A DNA stretch of 64,000 nucleotides, taken from contig VUYV01000179.1 in the NCBI GenBank assembly GCA_008711295.1, positions 1-64,000 of the forward strand. The letters are read 5' to 3'. The position numbers and the translations under genes are program-made. This document shows, in pieces, positions 36,466 through 50,344 of the stretch (the stretch's first letter is position 1; every line of letters begins with the position of its first letter). The notes beneath the pieces were generated by a model that worked only from the letters and a program-made list of their open reading frames with translations, did not search any database and had not been told where the DNA came from. The DNA comes from Anarhynchus alexandrinus (taxonomy: Eukaryota; Chordata; Aves; Charadriiformes; Charadriidae).

Positions 36466-38929
36466 GCAGATGGAGCAATAAACAAATGGGAAAAAGTGTT
36501 TGAATTCATCAGTAACCTGGCGTCAACAACGGGAGTCCTACATAAGCCAAACAGTTGTGGTTTTTGAATGAGGATGATGAAGGATAACAAAACAACAAAG
36601 TAGAAACTATAAAATTAAATTCACCTTATTTGCACATTAAGAATCTACTGAAGGAGAATATTCAAATTTAATGCAATGACAGATGAAATCAATAAGTGCT
36701 TTAGCATGCTGTTTTATTCAAGTTCACTAGCCCTACATGAGATTAAGATAAATATATTCAATGTCTTTCTATCACAGAGACTTTTTTAGTTTATTTATGT
36801 GTTATGGGTTTATTTTTATTCTTTGGTTATCCTCTCTCAAGATAAAATTAATTTAAGTACTTGCTGCTTTTCATTATAGACATACTGGTAATTGTTGGTT
36901 TTGTTGTTTTTTTTTCTCTCTTTAGGAATACCAAGACTGAAACATTGCAGTTTTTTTTACTTCCAATTTACCTTTGAAATTGGAAGTTTACATGGGTTCC
37001 TAGTTCCTTTGGGATGCCATCCAGCTTTTGACTCGCCATTAACAAAGTTCTGTCTGTTCCAAAGGCTCATTCCACCTTTAGAGTAGCTCAGACAAAATCT
37101 AGATGTCAACCTAGAAGACTAAGTATAATTATAGCTGTCATATTTACATTGTAAAAACATACCAGCTGAATAATAAATATATACAAATCCTGGCTTTTAT
37201 TTGCTTTTTTTTTTCTTCCCAGCTCCTCTCTGAAGTAGAACTTCATGCTTGAAATGTCAGCGCTATGTTTATTTCCTACTTTCATGTATATTTGCGATCA
37301 CAAGTTACAAATTAATTCTTCTGGAATGCTTTACGAGAGATAGTCATGAATTTCTTCACAGTCTTAGACAAAATACCCAATACACTGCACCTTGCAGCTC
37401 CATAATCTTTTTAAAGTTTAACTTTAATTCCTTTTGCCAAAGACAAACCAACTCTTCTCTTATTCACAGTCAAGTTAATCCAGTAAGTAATAAATATCTT
37501 CAGGCACCTAATTTACCAAACACCATTTTATTTTTCAGTGCTGCCTTCTCTTAACAACAGAAGAGGAAGAAAATGGTGGTTTTTATTAGGTGAACGTTCC
37601 ATATTTTGAGATAACCTTTAATTTTGATGTTTGAGTACCTTAGTCATTAGATCAGCTGCACCGGGCATTTGGACAGTGTAGCATTTATACTCTCTTTCGA
37701 GACAGATTTACTGAGAAATATTATTTTGAAAATGTGATTGATCACAGAGAAATCCACAAAAAAATCTGTGCTTTGTCATCTTTACTCCATTCATTTTCTG
37801 CTATTTATTTGCATTTCTCACTCAGTTACTTTTATGGAAAAGAAAACTTTTAACCTTACATATTCCACAGAAGGGGAGATAATCTCAGCCCAAAAGCTAT
37901 TCCTGTTGAAGCTAGGTACAGTAACGTACCTCATTCAAATGCAAAAGCTGCCCATATTGATGACTAAAGCTTTTTCAAAATATACACTTTGCTCACAGGC
38001 AACCAAGGAGGCAGAGAACAATGAAACTCTGTGTGTGTACCTATCTGTTATCCTAAAGAACGAGAGGATATTTAAGCAAAACCAATTTCTGAATCGGGTA
38101 GTTTTCTTCTCTCTCCAGTGACAACTGAATAATCGTGGACACCTTGTAATTCACCAGTCTTTACCAGTGTATCACTCTTGCAGCTGTGGACAACTTCAGG
38201 ATCAGATCTAAGATAAATGATGTATGGTATATATTAAAATGCTTGCACTGAAGTCAGTGGCATTACCTTGATGTGAATGAATTAAAGTTCTTAACCTGTA
38301 AGACCAGCCTACCTGTAAGTTAAACTTTTATGTATTGTTGCAAATACATACGTTACAGTGATATCTTTTGAAATCTGGTCCCTAGTTTGAAATATCAGTA
38401 GTCAAGAACTGAGAAAAGCAAATTTTGGACAACATTTCAAATACTTGGAATAGAAAGGTTTCAGTTTAGAAAACAAAGATTGGAAAGATTTGGAAAATTA
38501 ATAATATTTAGGGAGAGCTGGGCACAATAGCTGATGTTGTTTGTTGATTATCCTGAAATCATTTGAAAATTAAATCAGCTTTGATGAACTGGCCTTAGTG
38601 TCAGTATTTGTAGATTAAGACATAAAACTGAAGAAGAAATTGGGGCACTGGGTTCCATACTGGACATCATCTGATAAGAAGAAAATCCAAACTCAAAGCT
38701 AGCCTTTGCCTAATCCAAATTCAAATAAAGACCTCTTAAATCTTGAGTGAGTGTTATCCTATCCTGTCCACCAGGATTGTGACATTAGTGATATTTTCTT
38801 TGTTGTAGTCATGCTTTCATTTTTGGGAGTGAAGAGGTGGTGCTCCCCTTCTGAATGAGTACTGAAGCATCACATAACTGATATTCCCAGAAAAATTAAA
38901 CAGCTTTTCACCTGCTACATAGCTTAATT

Positions 38930-39035
38930 TGTGTGGTTAGCTTTGGCCAGCTGCCCTACGCCCACCCAGCCTCACTCTCCCTCTTTGACAGGACAGGGAA
39001 GAAATTAAAATGAAAAAGCTCGTGGGTGAAGCGGG
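38930..39035 (-). mobile_element. Decayed 3' end of an avian ERV-type LTR
   Basis: On the minus strand the segment reads CACCCACGAGCTTTTTCA, then a pyrimidine block, GAGGGAGAGTGAG and a GCTGGCCAAAGCTAACCACA end. This order resembles the 3' end of a common bird LTR type (CAACCCACGAGTTTT, then GGGAGTGAG, GGGTTAAACCACGACA). The rest of the LTR was not traced with confidence. The element is more decayed than the copies at 25 and 54 kb and probably of another subfamily. Confidence 0.45.
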
Positions 39036-42000
39036 CAGCCCCTGGCCTTTACTCACAGAGACTCTCCCTGTACCAAAACCTTGCTATTTACAGCAAATAC
39101 CATTTGCTACACTGGTTTTTGACAATTGAGATTCCCATGCTCAGTCTGGCTACCCAAATCATGGTCCTTACACTGCCACCTCATGCTCTTGGCTGATACT
39201 AATGGACATTGTTCACAGGCGCTACATAACAATTTGTTCAGTCTATTTCTGGTTATCTTTTTTTTTTTCCTGAGGACCTCTCAGGAGCATGCTGTAGGCT
39301 GAGCACATTGTTTCAGCATGCCACGTATAGTCTGTTGCCATACATTGGACATTTTCACTGTCAGTAGAAGTAAACTTCCAGGACACAGGAAAAAAGAACA
39401 GAGATCCAAACCTTTCCATAAGGCATAGAGGTATGGATTTGAGTCACTGAGAGCAGGTTAGTAAAGCTTATTCTCCTACATATGAAGGCGGCCATTCAAA
39501 CATTGTTAATTAGGATAAGAGGGATTTTCCTCCATTTTATGACTTTCATGTCATAATTTGCGTTATTTACCTGTGTCACAGATACCTATGAGATTTTAAA
39601 TCTTTTTCTTCCAGGATAAAAAAAGGAACATATTCTGGGATGAACTGTTATTTATTTTGTATTATTTCTTTAGCTAATCTAACTGTAGTTTTTCATCAGG
39701 TGTTGTTTTGAGGAGGAAAAGTTCAAGCAGCAGGAAACTGTTCCTTTGCAAGGCCTGGGGAGGGGAAAATGTGGAACCAACCTGAGAACAATTGAAGCAG
39801 AAAGAAAGGAATAGCTACAAGGTATATTAAAAATAAATACATGAAAAACTGTTGATGCGGCTTAAAGTTAGCCTGTAAGTAAATAGAAACTTTTTTTTTT
39901 ACATAATATTTTATACTGGTTACTAAAGGTATATGTGTTTTACCACTGTGAAGAGTTCATATTTCCCTCTTGCACACACACTTTGAAAGCAAATTATGAG
40001 AAATAAGTGAGTAGTGAGTGGAAGATGTTCAATATAAAGATGTCAGAAAGCCTCAAATATGCATTGTCAATATAAATGTCATTATATTGTCAAGGATATG
40101 CAAATCGTTGACTAAGAAGAGGTAACTTGAAGTGACTGTTGTACATTAGTAGAATTGTGGATTAAAAGTATCAAAGCTACATCCCATAGTGTAGCTAGCT
40201 CTAGCTATTATTATTAATACCTGATTTTAATAATCATTAAAATTCATGCAAACACCTTGAAATACTGGCAAATGCTACAAAAAAAAGTCTTCAGGGTCTG
40301 CATTAGACAAGTTAACATAAAAATTAGTGGATAGGTCTTGAGCCAGTGTGAATCAGTGTATCTAACCTAGAGTGAAAACGATTATCTATAATTAAACAAC
40401 TTGAGTTCATAATTCCATCTCTTCCCCTTGAGAGATTTATTTTTTTCCAATATCTAAAAATGGATGAGAACATCTTGTCTCACTATAAATATTCAAGGAA
40501 AACCAGGTACCTTATGCACACAGTTATCATTATTAGTAGACCAGGTTCTTTGATGGTGCAAACTAGGGAGATGTGTTTGAATGCCTCTATTTTCTGGAAA
40601 GTAATGTGATTCTCTGACTTCTTGTCTTACTCATACAAAAAACCTTGTTGCAAATAACTTTTGGGGGCTAAGCTGCACATATATGCAGAAACAATCTCAT
40701 AAACCTTGAAACTTGAAACAAGTGAAAGACATGGCTTCTGTCTTGTCTCCAAATATAAAAGAGGAGTTCCCATTGACTTCCTTGGCAGTGGTTACATATA
40801 TCTTGTCTTAAACCTGGGTGAAAGGGTGAAGGAAAAAAATTGGCTGCATATTAAAATCAACACCAAGCTGAAGAGAAAGGTACACTCCAGTTATTCTTGC
40901 CGCGATGGGTTAACAAGGTTGACCATTGCTGCTTATATAGTACAGTATGCACTTATAGTCCAGGGTAGACAGCAGGAAAGCTGCCTAGCTATTTCTTATC
41001 CTGTGCCTGAAGCATTACATGCTGCTTCTCTATAAAGCCAGGCACAGCATAGCATGAGTCCTGCTACACGTACTTTTGGGCAGGAGAGGCAAAGCCGGTG
41101 TCTCTGCATGGCATTTCTCTCTTCACACTTCTCTACCTAGACATCTCAATCTGCAGTTAGTCTATGGCTCTGATATAGATATACTGTAAGAAAGCTGTGG
41201 ATTGCAGTTAAACTAATTACACACAGTGTTGTTTACACAGTGATGTATTTTCCTAGTAACATGGTATTAAGAACGGAAACCATAATGCTGCATACTTATG
41301 GGCCAGCTATGCTGACTCCATAAATAAATAATTGGGGAGCCAAATTGCTTGGCCACTATGTATATATTATACTGAATATCTTTACAGGCATAATTAATAA
41401 ATAATGAGATTGTTAACTGCAGATTATCGTTCCTATATTGGCTGTGTCTATCTCATTCTAAAAAGCAAATAAAAAATAGAACAACAAAAATTTAAAATAA
41501 ATTGCTAACTAATTTTGAATTTGAAGGATCATCTTTAGAAATATGAATCTGAACTACACTGTGGTTTCAAGTGGTAGTAAAATAATTATTCTTTTAAGTT
41601 TTATTTATTTTAATCATAGAATATTAGATCTCTTTCTCTACTACTGTGGACAACAGAATGCTGAGTAGACATACTGAAGATTAACTGATGGCCAAAAAAT
41701 TTTCAGGACATCTGTTACATGATTTAAGCATGCTAATTCCTAGGAATTATACTGTACATTAAAATTTTTAAACACATTGAAAATGTGACTGTCCTTGGCT
41801 TCTTGTACATAAATAAAACTAAGTTATATAGCACTGAAAGTAATTTTCTCTCTACAGCATGTCAGGTTATACCCTCAATACTGTCATCAGCCTGAGGTAC
41901 TTCATATATTTCGGAGACATGGATGATAGAACAACCAATAGTTGTTCATCTTGAATCCTAAAAGAAGCCAAAACTTACTCCTGTCTTTCCAGTGAAGACT

Positions 42001-42739
42001 GGTACTTTCAAGAAGCTCAGGAAGACAGATAGCACCAGCTGTTATGTTACGCCAATAGGATTGTGTCACACAATGATGATTAATTAGAATACAGACAATC
42101 AATGAGGCATATTTCTATCAGCTTTCTTGGCTCAGAGTGCTTACTGACTAACGTAAATGAGTTTATTCATGGTGGGTTTTATTGGTGTTGGGCAAAGTGC
42201 TCATTATAAATTTCTTTGAAAAACTTTGTTTTGGTTTTTCATTTGAAAAGGGTGCACAAATGGCATTTGTTTCTTTTTAAATGTATTTGTGATTTGTAAG
42301 AGCTCAAACATTTAATTGGACCATAATTCAGTCTAATTGTTTGTTTGTGAGTGGTTTGTATCACCTAACTCTCCAATTGTTATTTGTTCATTGTTTGTGT
42401 TGTACAATGACTCATTGGACATTTTAGTATAACAGAAATCTTGACATTTTTTGAGTGTTTATAAAAATTTGCTGTCTTCTTCATGATCCCACTTGATGTA
42501 ACAGAAACTGGTAGCGTGGAACGTACAGTTTGCTTTGTTTCACTTTTGTAAAAGGTACAGGGGTTACTCTTAAAAAACTCTCTTTTTTTTTCAATGTAAC
42601 TTTGTCCTCCTATTCCAGTAGTGACACGATCTTCAGTGTCTTTCTTACATGTTGTATCAAACAGTGACAAAAAAGAATATTACTAGGAGACAGAACTTTA
42701 TCAACATGGGGATGGTGTTGTAGACGAGAAAGAATTGAA

Positions 42740-43900
42740 GGTACCAACATTTAAAAGGATAAAGGACTCAGGTAATTATATTCTTGCTGGTCTGACACTG
42801 ATCCTCTTCAAAATAATGGAGGAGGTGACAAGGGGTTCAATTAATAAAAAAATAAAGAAAGGTAAAATAATTAACATCAATCAACACTGAAAAAAGGTCA
42901 TCAAGCTAACTTTGTATCTTGACTAACAAGATTAAAAAGTCTGGTTGATCAAGGAAATGGCAGCACTGCAATAGACTGTAATTAGACATTTGACTTTGTA
43001 ACATACATTTAAGATATAAATAAAAAAATAGAAAATTGATTACCCTTCAGGTTTCATAAAGTGAGTGTGAAAGAGGACTCATCCATACTGGGTGCATATT
43101 TCATTTGGTCCCAAATATACCAGTTCTTGCCTGTACCTTGTACCATTATCAGTGACCTAGGCCAACGATCTAACTTTATAATTCTGTGATGATTAAGAGT
43201 AGATTTTGAATTCTGATAACAGATTTCAGTGAAATGATAAATAGCAAAAAGACAGGTCAATTCTACAGAGATACCTGCATCAGTGAATAAGCAAACACAT
43301 TTTAATATAGCCAAATGTAAAGTCACTTGTTACATGGTTGTTAGCCATTGCTATAGGATAAGTAAATTTGTCCCTGAGAAAAATAATTCTCAAAAGGAAT
43401 TAAGGATAATTTCAAATTGTCAGATAAACATGAACTTCCAGTAAACAAATGGTTTAATATAAACTTTGGCTTTACTAAGAGCCTATTGAGAAGAAAGAGA
43501 GACATGATACTACCTCCAGCTTCTATTAACAAGAACGTTTCTAGAATTCTGGTTTCCAATCTTCAATGAACAGCTGAAAAAATACTGAAAAACTGAGACA
43601 GCCCAGAGAAGAGCTTTGACAATAAATGGAAGGGTTAGAGAATACGGTGAAGAACACAGGTTCCGTATGTTTAAGTTATTATGAAAAGAAAGAATGAACA
43701 GTTGCATGAACACAGTCTCAAAGAACTGAAGTGGAAATGTGGAACATAGGAATAAGACTTTAACACTCTATGTCCACCTGGTAACTGGAAGACCAAATCT
43801 GATTCATGGAATAAGTCCACCCTTTTTTTGAAGGAGGAGAAAATAACAATGCCAGCAGTAAATTTAATCCATACAGCTAAATGTGTTTTCCTGAATCTGC
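42740..43900 (+). mobile_element. Ancient, heavily decayed CR1-like LINE (reverse transcriptase region)
   Basis: Although no long open frame survives on the plus strand, a series of collinear blocks matches the ORF2 region of old amniote CR1-like LINEs. They are AAAGGACTCAGGTAATTAT (42762-42780), ATTAATAAAAAAATAAAGAA followed by ATCAATCAACA (about 42840-42885), AAGTCTGGTTGATCAAGG, CATTTGACTTTGTAACATA (RT motif A region), ACCATTATCAGTGACCTAGG, TTTTAATATAGCCAAATGTAAA (43300-43321), CCCAGAGAAGAGC and GGAAGGGTTAGAGAA. The frame is destroyed by many stops and indels. The order, about 1.1 kb long, is that of one continuous insertion. It is clearly older than the bird-type CR1 copies. The ends are approximate, and an L3-like family is possible. 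Confidence 0.75.
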
Positions 43901-46349
43901 AAAAAAATGTGGTAGTGATCTGTTGTTGTGGTTGTCTCCCATAGGAGAGAAAAAAGAGGATGGTACAGGAGGAGAGGGCATTTCCTGGAAGTTGTGCACA
44001 CATTGCACAGTTTATTGGGACACATTCTCTCTTTCCAATGACAGCAAAGTGAGAACTCGTGCTAAGTGCCAGATACCAAAGCAAAAGACAAGCTATGTTC
44101 TTCTCAGGACAAGAGAAGCACAAATCAAACAAGCCTGACCTTTAAGGATCATGTGGGCAAATGTTTCCCAGGATACCACGTCTAGGGTGATCACTGAGAG
44201 TTTTCTAAAATTAAGTATTTAGAGTGACTCCTTTAGAAGATTAACATTGATTGATCTGTGACACAGATTACGTTCCTGACCAAGGTAATCAACTCCTCAT
44301 TGCACTGTGGTTGCATATCATTAGTTAATGATACCCACCATTGCTATAATCTATCTCACGCAAACTCTAGAGACATGAGGCTTTTCTCTTGCTGGATATG
44401 ATTCTCTTTCTTTCATTTCTAAGCTTATAAGTGACTCTCATGTGTCCAATTAAGTTCTCATCTACTTCTCTTTAGTTCCTCTGACACCTTTTTCAAAAAG
44501 AGTTAGGTGTCTCCCACTGAGATTACTAATATAACAAATGGAGACCTAATAAAACTCTGAACAACAGGCTTCTTTTAAATCTAAAACACCATTGCCCTGA
44601 GGTAGTTCAAGAAACCACGCTTTTATCAAAAAGCCACATTGACGGCTCCAGGGTCATCATTATCTTTTCAGGCCTGAAAACTAGTCTCTGCCTTTCTTTC
44701 CTTTTCTGGGTGACAGTTCTGAAGGGCTGACATTAATCACCAACAATCTCATGATGGCATGTAATTGCATATATCAAAAAATATTCATCCTGGGGGCAGC
44801 TGTCACGGCTAGAACACTAGATATCAATCCAATTAAGTCCTAGCATGGAGATAATTGTTTGTCATTCAGTCCAAGGAAGAGAATGACATTAGTGCTATGT
44901 CCCACAAGTGACCTTTACATCACCTGGCCTCCATCAGCTAATTATAGGGGATCTGAGCGTATCCCATGTCACTCACATAGATTCAATATACTGATCTAAA
45001 CACAAGACTTCATGTGGAAGTAAGAATGAAAACTTTTTTTCCCAAACTGACTTTTTTTTGGATTATTCTGCTGATATTAACAATGAATAACAAAAGTACA
45101 ATGTGCTGATTTCATTCCAGCAACGTAGAAAGAAGTTGTTGAAAATTACAGCAGAAACATGGATCACTGTGACAAACAGGGACTTGAGGAAGAAACAGTG
45201 AGAAGCTGTATGAAAATTTGCAAGGTCTGTTATGAGTTTCTGAACTCTTTTCTACAGCAATTCAGATACAAATATGTGTTATACATAGCAGGGGAAAAAA
45301 CTACAGGCATGTATCTGTGAGTCTGGGACAGTAAGGTTGCTCTTTCAGCTTAGATGGCATAGTGATCACAAGGGAATGGAAAAGTGACAAAATCTGCTCC
45401 CGTCTTCCTCTGTATAAATTCATTTGATCACCAGCTTATATGCCTGTGTATTTAATTAGTAAAGGGCCTGGCATCCATGATTGGGGCATGTGGAAATGAA
45501 GCTCCACCTTTGTGTGTGTGGAAGAAGTAATTTATATGACATTGTCTTAGTGCTGTAACAAGATAGTTTTCAACATCCTTGTGCTATAATTATAGGTTCT
45601 TTAATTAGCAAAGAATACTGCAATTAGTGTCTTTGCGCATTCCAGACATCATTACTGCTACATTATCCATGCACTTCACTTGCTTCAATGGTTTTGAATT
45701 AAGTATAGATCACATTCAAGGTTCCTCTTTTAACTTTTTAAATTCTCCATTATCTAGATTAATATTATGACCTAGATGATATCCCTCTCATTTTTCCCTC
45801 CAGATCACGTTCTCTAGTCTGCCTCTGTAGGCCTTTTTACTTTTTGTTTTGATTAATATATTGTCCTTTTTTAGCAACAATTTTTTACAATCTTTTTTTT
45901 TATCCAAACACATTTATAACTTGTCCCAACTTAATTTAAATTTACTATTAAAATGCAGTTGTTTATGACTGTTTCTAGCTCTGCAGTTTAATTTAGACTT
46001 TCAGTTGTTTTTGTTGAAATTCAGAGATGCTTTTAGTTTTTACAAAGGAGAGAAATATCTCTTTTCAGTAGACGTGGTAAAGTCTCAGCTCTAGAAGATA
46101 CATTTTTTATAATTATTTGTGCAAAAATCTGCTTATGTCAAAATTTACTCCAGATTTTTTGTGAATAGTTTGAAGTATTATGCTTACTTCTTGTATTCCT
46201 CCACCAAAGATTGCATCTTTAGCTTCCAGCAAGCTGCTTAGCTGCACAATCCTTATATACAATTTTTCATAGGCTTTATATTTAAAAGCTGTATCATTAT
46301 GTCTTAATAATGTAAGGATCAGAGCTGACTCAAGACAAGCTGACTCATT

Positions 46350-46445
46350 CTAAAAAAGGCCTGATCCAAAGGCAGTGAAAGTGAAAGGGTCCTTGCATTT
46401 TTCTGTCATGCCATTGACTTGGGAGGGATGAGCATGACCCCAGAA
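46350..46445. repeat. Ancient dispersed repeat fragment (GCCTGATCCAAAG ... CCATTGACTTGGG)
   Basis: GGCCTGATCCAAAGGCAGTG, then GTCCTTGCATTTTTC and GCCATTGACTTGGGAGGGATG, follow the order of an old partly palindromic amniote repeat. It is related to the fragment at 23503-23575. The family name is not certain. Confidence 0.45.
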
Positions 46446-49400
46446 TTCAAAACATTTTCTGCCTTGTCCACTGACACATGCCTGCAGTTGCCATCTGGAA
46501 TAGCACTGACTTGACCAAAAACAATACAAGACACACATTTGCATTTGCACTTGTCACTCAAGGGTTTTCTTTTTCAAAAGAAAGATATAAGAAATTTTGG
46601 AGTGCTATTATAAACATCTATTTTTGGGGAAGGATGATCTGCACCCTAAGAGCATCTGTTTCCCTCCATTTACTTTAAGTGAAGCACAGGATGTACTCAT
46701 TTAGACCCATGTCTAATCTGGCCAGATAAAATGCACTCAGTGCACTCTTATATCAAGATCTCATAGCTCAACACTGTTGTTAAATGCGTTTTGTTGCAGG
46801 AATTATTCTCATGAATAATTTGAAGATTCAGATTGTTTGAAGATGATTCCCACCATTCAGAAAAGATCACATGCTAAAGACAAATTATTACATGTGCGTA
46901 CATGAAAAACAAGATTGTACTGGCAAACCTTGGTTTTGAATGCTGATATTCACAACCTGAAAAATATTCCTATCACAAAGTTGAATGTGTGCACATAATT
47001 GTACTTATTAACCTGTTATCTTAAATAATTAACTTGTATGGTGAGAGGAAGTCCTGCTGCAATAAATTTATAGACCATATAGACAAGCAGTGGATGAAAA
47101 TAAATATTCTTTTCACATAATATATCATTACAGAATGAAAAAAAATTCCTAAAGAAAAAAACTTACCAGTGTTACATGGAAAGCCTGTGCTTTGCCTGTG
47201 GCAAAGAGCCACATTTTGAACAGACCTCTAAGAGTTTGACTCTGGGGCTTTAAGTAACCCCCTTTTTCAGCCTGCTTCAAGAAATTAGACCAAAATTAAA
47301 TTCATTCCTTTTAACTTGATGCTGTCTTATATAAAACACTATTGGAGAGCATCTGTCATTTAAAACTACTATTTATTTTGTGCTAATGAAAGAAGACACC
47401 CAGATCACTATTACAAAACAAATCCTTGACAATATCGTCAGTATCCATCTTATTGCAGCAGTATTTTGAAGCACAGCTATTCATTATTTCCCCTTCATTA
47501 AAACATTTTATCATGTTAATTATCATTGTGACAATTTTAATATTGGAACACATTTTACTACCTGCAAAATTAAGTCCTTTAAGGATTGTCTTCCTCAGCC
47601 ATTACTTCTCCAGTGGTTGATCAAATACAACTACATTCAGAATAACTTAAAAAAAAAAAGTTTTCTGTTCACTGATACTAAAAATTCAAATGAGTAAATA
47701 AAACATAACCTTTCAGTAACTCTGCTGCAATGAACTAATCATCAGATGTTTTCTCAAGCCCTATGTACATGCCCTAAAGTCAGAGAGACTTTGTGGTTCT
47801 CATTCAGTGAAATTAACTGCAATAGAGCAACATTTTTTCCTGCTAACATATAAACAATTTTTTTTTTTTATTTTCCATCATTGAAGAGATAACTGCTTAA
47901 GAATATGTTCTAGAGTAAAAAATTTGCATGTTGGCAGTTTGGACAGAGCTCTCAACTGTTGTCCTCAATCTCAGTTTCAATTTGAGGCAATGACTGTTGT
48001 CATTTTTTCATCCTTTGCTGCTATGAATCGTTGGACCGGGAAGCAAGGAGAAGCAAATGTATCCAGTGAAGCAAGAGCTTACTTAGTTTGCAGAATCTGA
48101 ATAAGTAGCTCAGACACACTCACTTCAGTGAGTTCCATCTCATATGGTCTGCATAGACCTTTAATATTAATATTTTATTGAGAAATATCCACAGTGCATT
48201 AGAAAGAGAGGCAGCATCCAATTCTGGGGACCATTGGCATCATGTTGCAATGTGTGGTGTAATTTTCTCTGGGTGCATGTGAAGGACCAGGTAGAAATTG
48301 AAAGATATATCCCTATAGCCTTTAAAAACTCATGCTATGTTGATATAGTGATGTCATTGTTTTGGTTTGCTTTTCCCTATGGTAGGAAAATGACAAATTT
48401 CACAATATAATTTTTGAGTCCCCGTCATGTTCCATGTTTTGAAACTATTCTGGAGACGCCAGGAGAACTGAGGGAACATTTTCTTCTTGATTGCCTGGGC
48501 AAAAAAATCTCACGAAATAGATAATGTTATGCTCATATCAAATTATGCTTAATAGTTCTTTAAGGGGAAAACAAAGATCTTTAATAAACAGTAAAAGCCA
48601 CTTTCGGGGCATTAAATTTATCTCACAATAATGCTTATAAGATCAATGCACTTAACGTTCAAGTGAAAGAAAAAAAAAGAAGCAAAATGGGAAGCACGTG
48701 GGAAGGGAGAAAAAGGAAATTTGAGAGTCAGTGCCTGGGGAAGCTAAGGTGTGCAATTATTGAGTTGTTTCTGATAACTATCTTTCAATGGGAAAGGGGG
48801 TAAATGGTTGTCTATGTCTGCTATGGATAAAAAAACCTTATTTGCAAAATGTTCCCGCTACATAATCATGTTTCTTCAGCGGTGAAGTCAGCACAGCTCG
48901 CGCAGACTACAGTTCCTACTACTTGGCTATAAAACTGGTCTGTACTATCCTTACCCAAGGACATATGCTTCAGCCATTCCAAAAAGAGGAATTGTTGATG
49001 TGTTGATGTGTAACGGCTCAACTCACACTTGAGCGGCATATCCCAGGGATTTAGCAAACTCCATGGGGTGGGGTGTTTGAGGACATCTTGTTTGCAAGAA
49101 AGAAACAAGGCATTTAAATGCCTTTATCTGACCTGGCCACGATATGGCCATACTGCGCCAAATAGAAGACAGCTCCCTGTTTGATCTACTCCTTGTGCTT
49201 GCTTCCACCCGCAATAGCCATTCACCAATTTTAATTCACTGATAAAAATGTCTTTGGAACTAGTTTAGAAGGACAAAGTAGAGAGGCTTGTCAGCAAATA
49301 TAACTTACCATGTATAAAAAAACGTATCTCTCCTTCAAAATCAGAGCGAGGATAGAGGGCAGCAATAACACAGCAATACGTCCCTGGTGGTATAGTCATA

Positions 49401-50344
49401 CAACAGTTGTGAATCTCGTTACAATAGATTTATTTCTGCCCATTCCCTTCTCTTTAGTGTTCTTTTGCCTGTTTCACATCTACTGCATGTGTGTAGCGTT
49501 TAGAGCAACAAAATGCTGTATATGAGCAGAGGCAGACAAATCCCACCTCAGGTCCGACAATTCCTCAATTTGACTTCAATATTTTTCTGTAAAGTCCTTA
49601 TGGAGAGTTACTGAATTTCAGTCTATGAGAACTATTTGTTCCTGCTGAACGAATAACACATACTGCTACTGAAGCATGAGCCAACAAAAGTCTTTTCTGA
49701 ATGAATTTATGAGTCAAATATATCTACTTGGAAGCTTAAAGATAAAAGAAACTCGAAACTGAAATATGACTTCTGGGCCTTGGAGAGAGAAAAAAAAATT
49801 ACAGTCCTCTGTGACAGTTGCTGATAACAAAAGACAGATCCACACTCTGCAGTTATTCATTAGAGCTCTCTGGCATTGTGTGTTCTTTTGCTTTTACAGA
49901 GAGAAAGGTTTACTAGTATTAGATGAAAGAGACTTGTAACTTTTCTATACAGTGTGCATATTGATTTTTTGTGCTTTGGGTACAGGGATCAAACTATAGT
50001 ACTGAGTTTTGTACACTGCTTCATGTTGTGTTACTTCTCTGCAACCTACCACCTTCCTGGAGTATGCAGGTTTCTTTCCCCCCCCCCAGGGATCCACCAT
50101 GGTAACAGGCATGAAAAATTCTGTTAAGACACACAAGCACTTTATTCTTCAGATTTTGTGTCATATGTGATCTGTGGATAGCTTTAGACCGGTAGATGCT
50201 GTTGCAATTTTAATGAATATATAGTGAGATTTTGTGTGTGTTTGTAAATATTACTGTTTCATAGATCCCCTCTTCTTAGAGAACATAAACGTTCATTCTC
50301 ATCCCTTTCATGTGTGTTTGTAAGGACAAGTAATTATGTTGACT

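Larger units (their letters stand above)
26709..42739. other. Long mostly unique non-coding stretch
   Basis: No supported exon or RNA gene in 16 kb. Old repeat pieces (29.5, 36.4 and 38.9 kb), a simple repeat at 27.05 kb, a tandem block at 30.9 kb and a local duplication at 33.7 kb are listed separately. A perfect 11-base hairpin with 7-base loop (ACTTCCAATTT) lies at 36959-36987. Blocks at 34570-34700, 35110-35350 and 41270-41470 look like possible conserved regulatory DNA. Open frames such as 37738-38121 (127 codons) show no domain and no coding signature. Confidence 0.55.

Noticed and set aside
36905..37086. Possible splice acceptor (polypyrimidine-AG) followed by an open frame of about 50 codons
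   Set aside because: No downstream donor or protein similarity could be supported, and such acceptor-like runs are common in this window.
37738..38121. 127-codon plus-strand open frame
   Set aside because: No recognisable domain, mixed composition, isolated. Not enough for a gene call.
43671..44132. 153-codon minus-strand open frame, Cys/Ser rich with hydrophobic stretches
   Set aside because: It partly overlaps the ancient LINE on the opposite strand, has no domain, and its Phe/Leu/Ser content fits pyrimidine-rich DNA.
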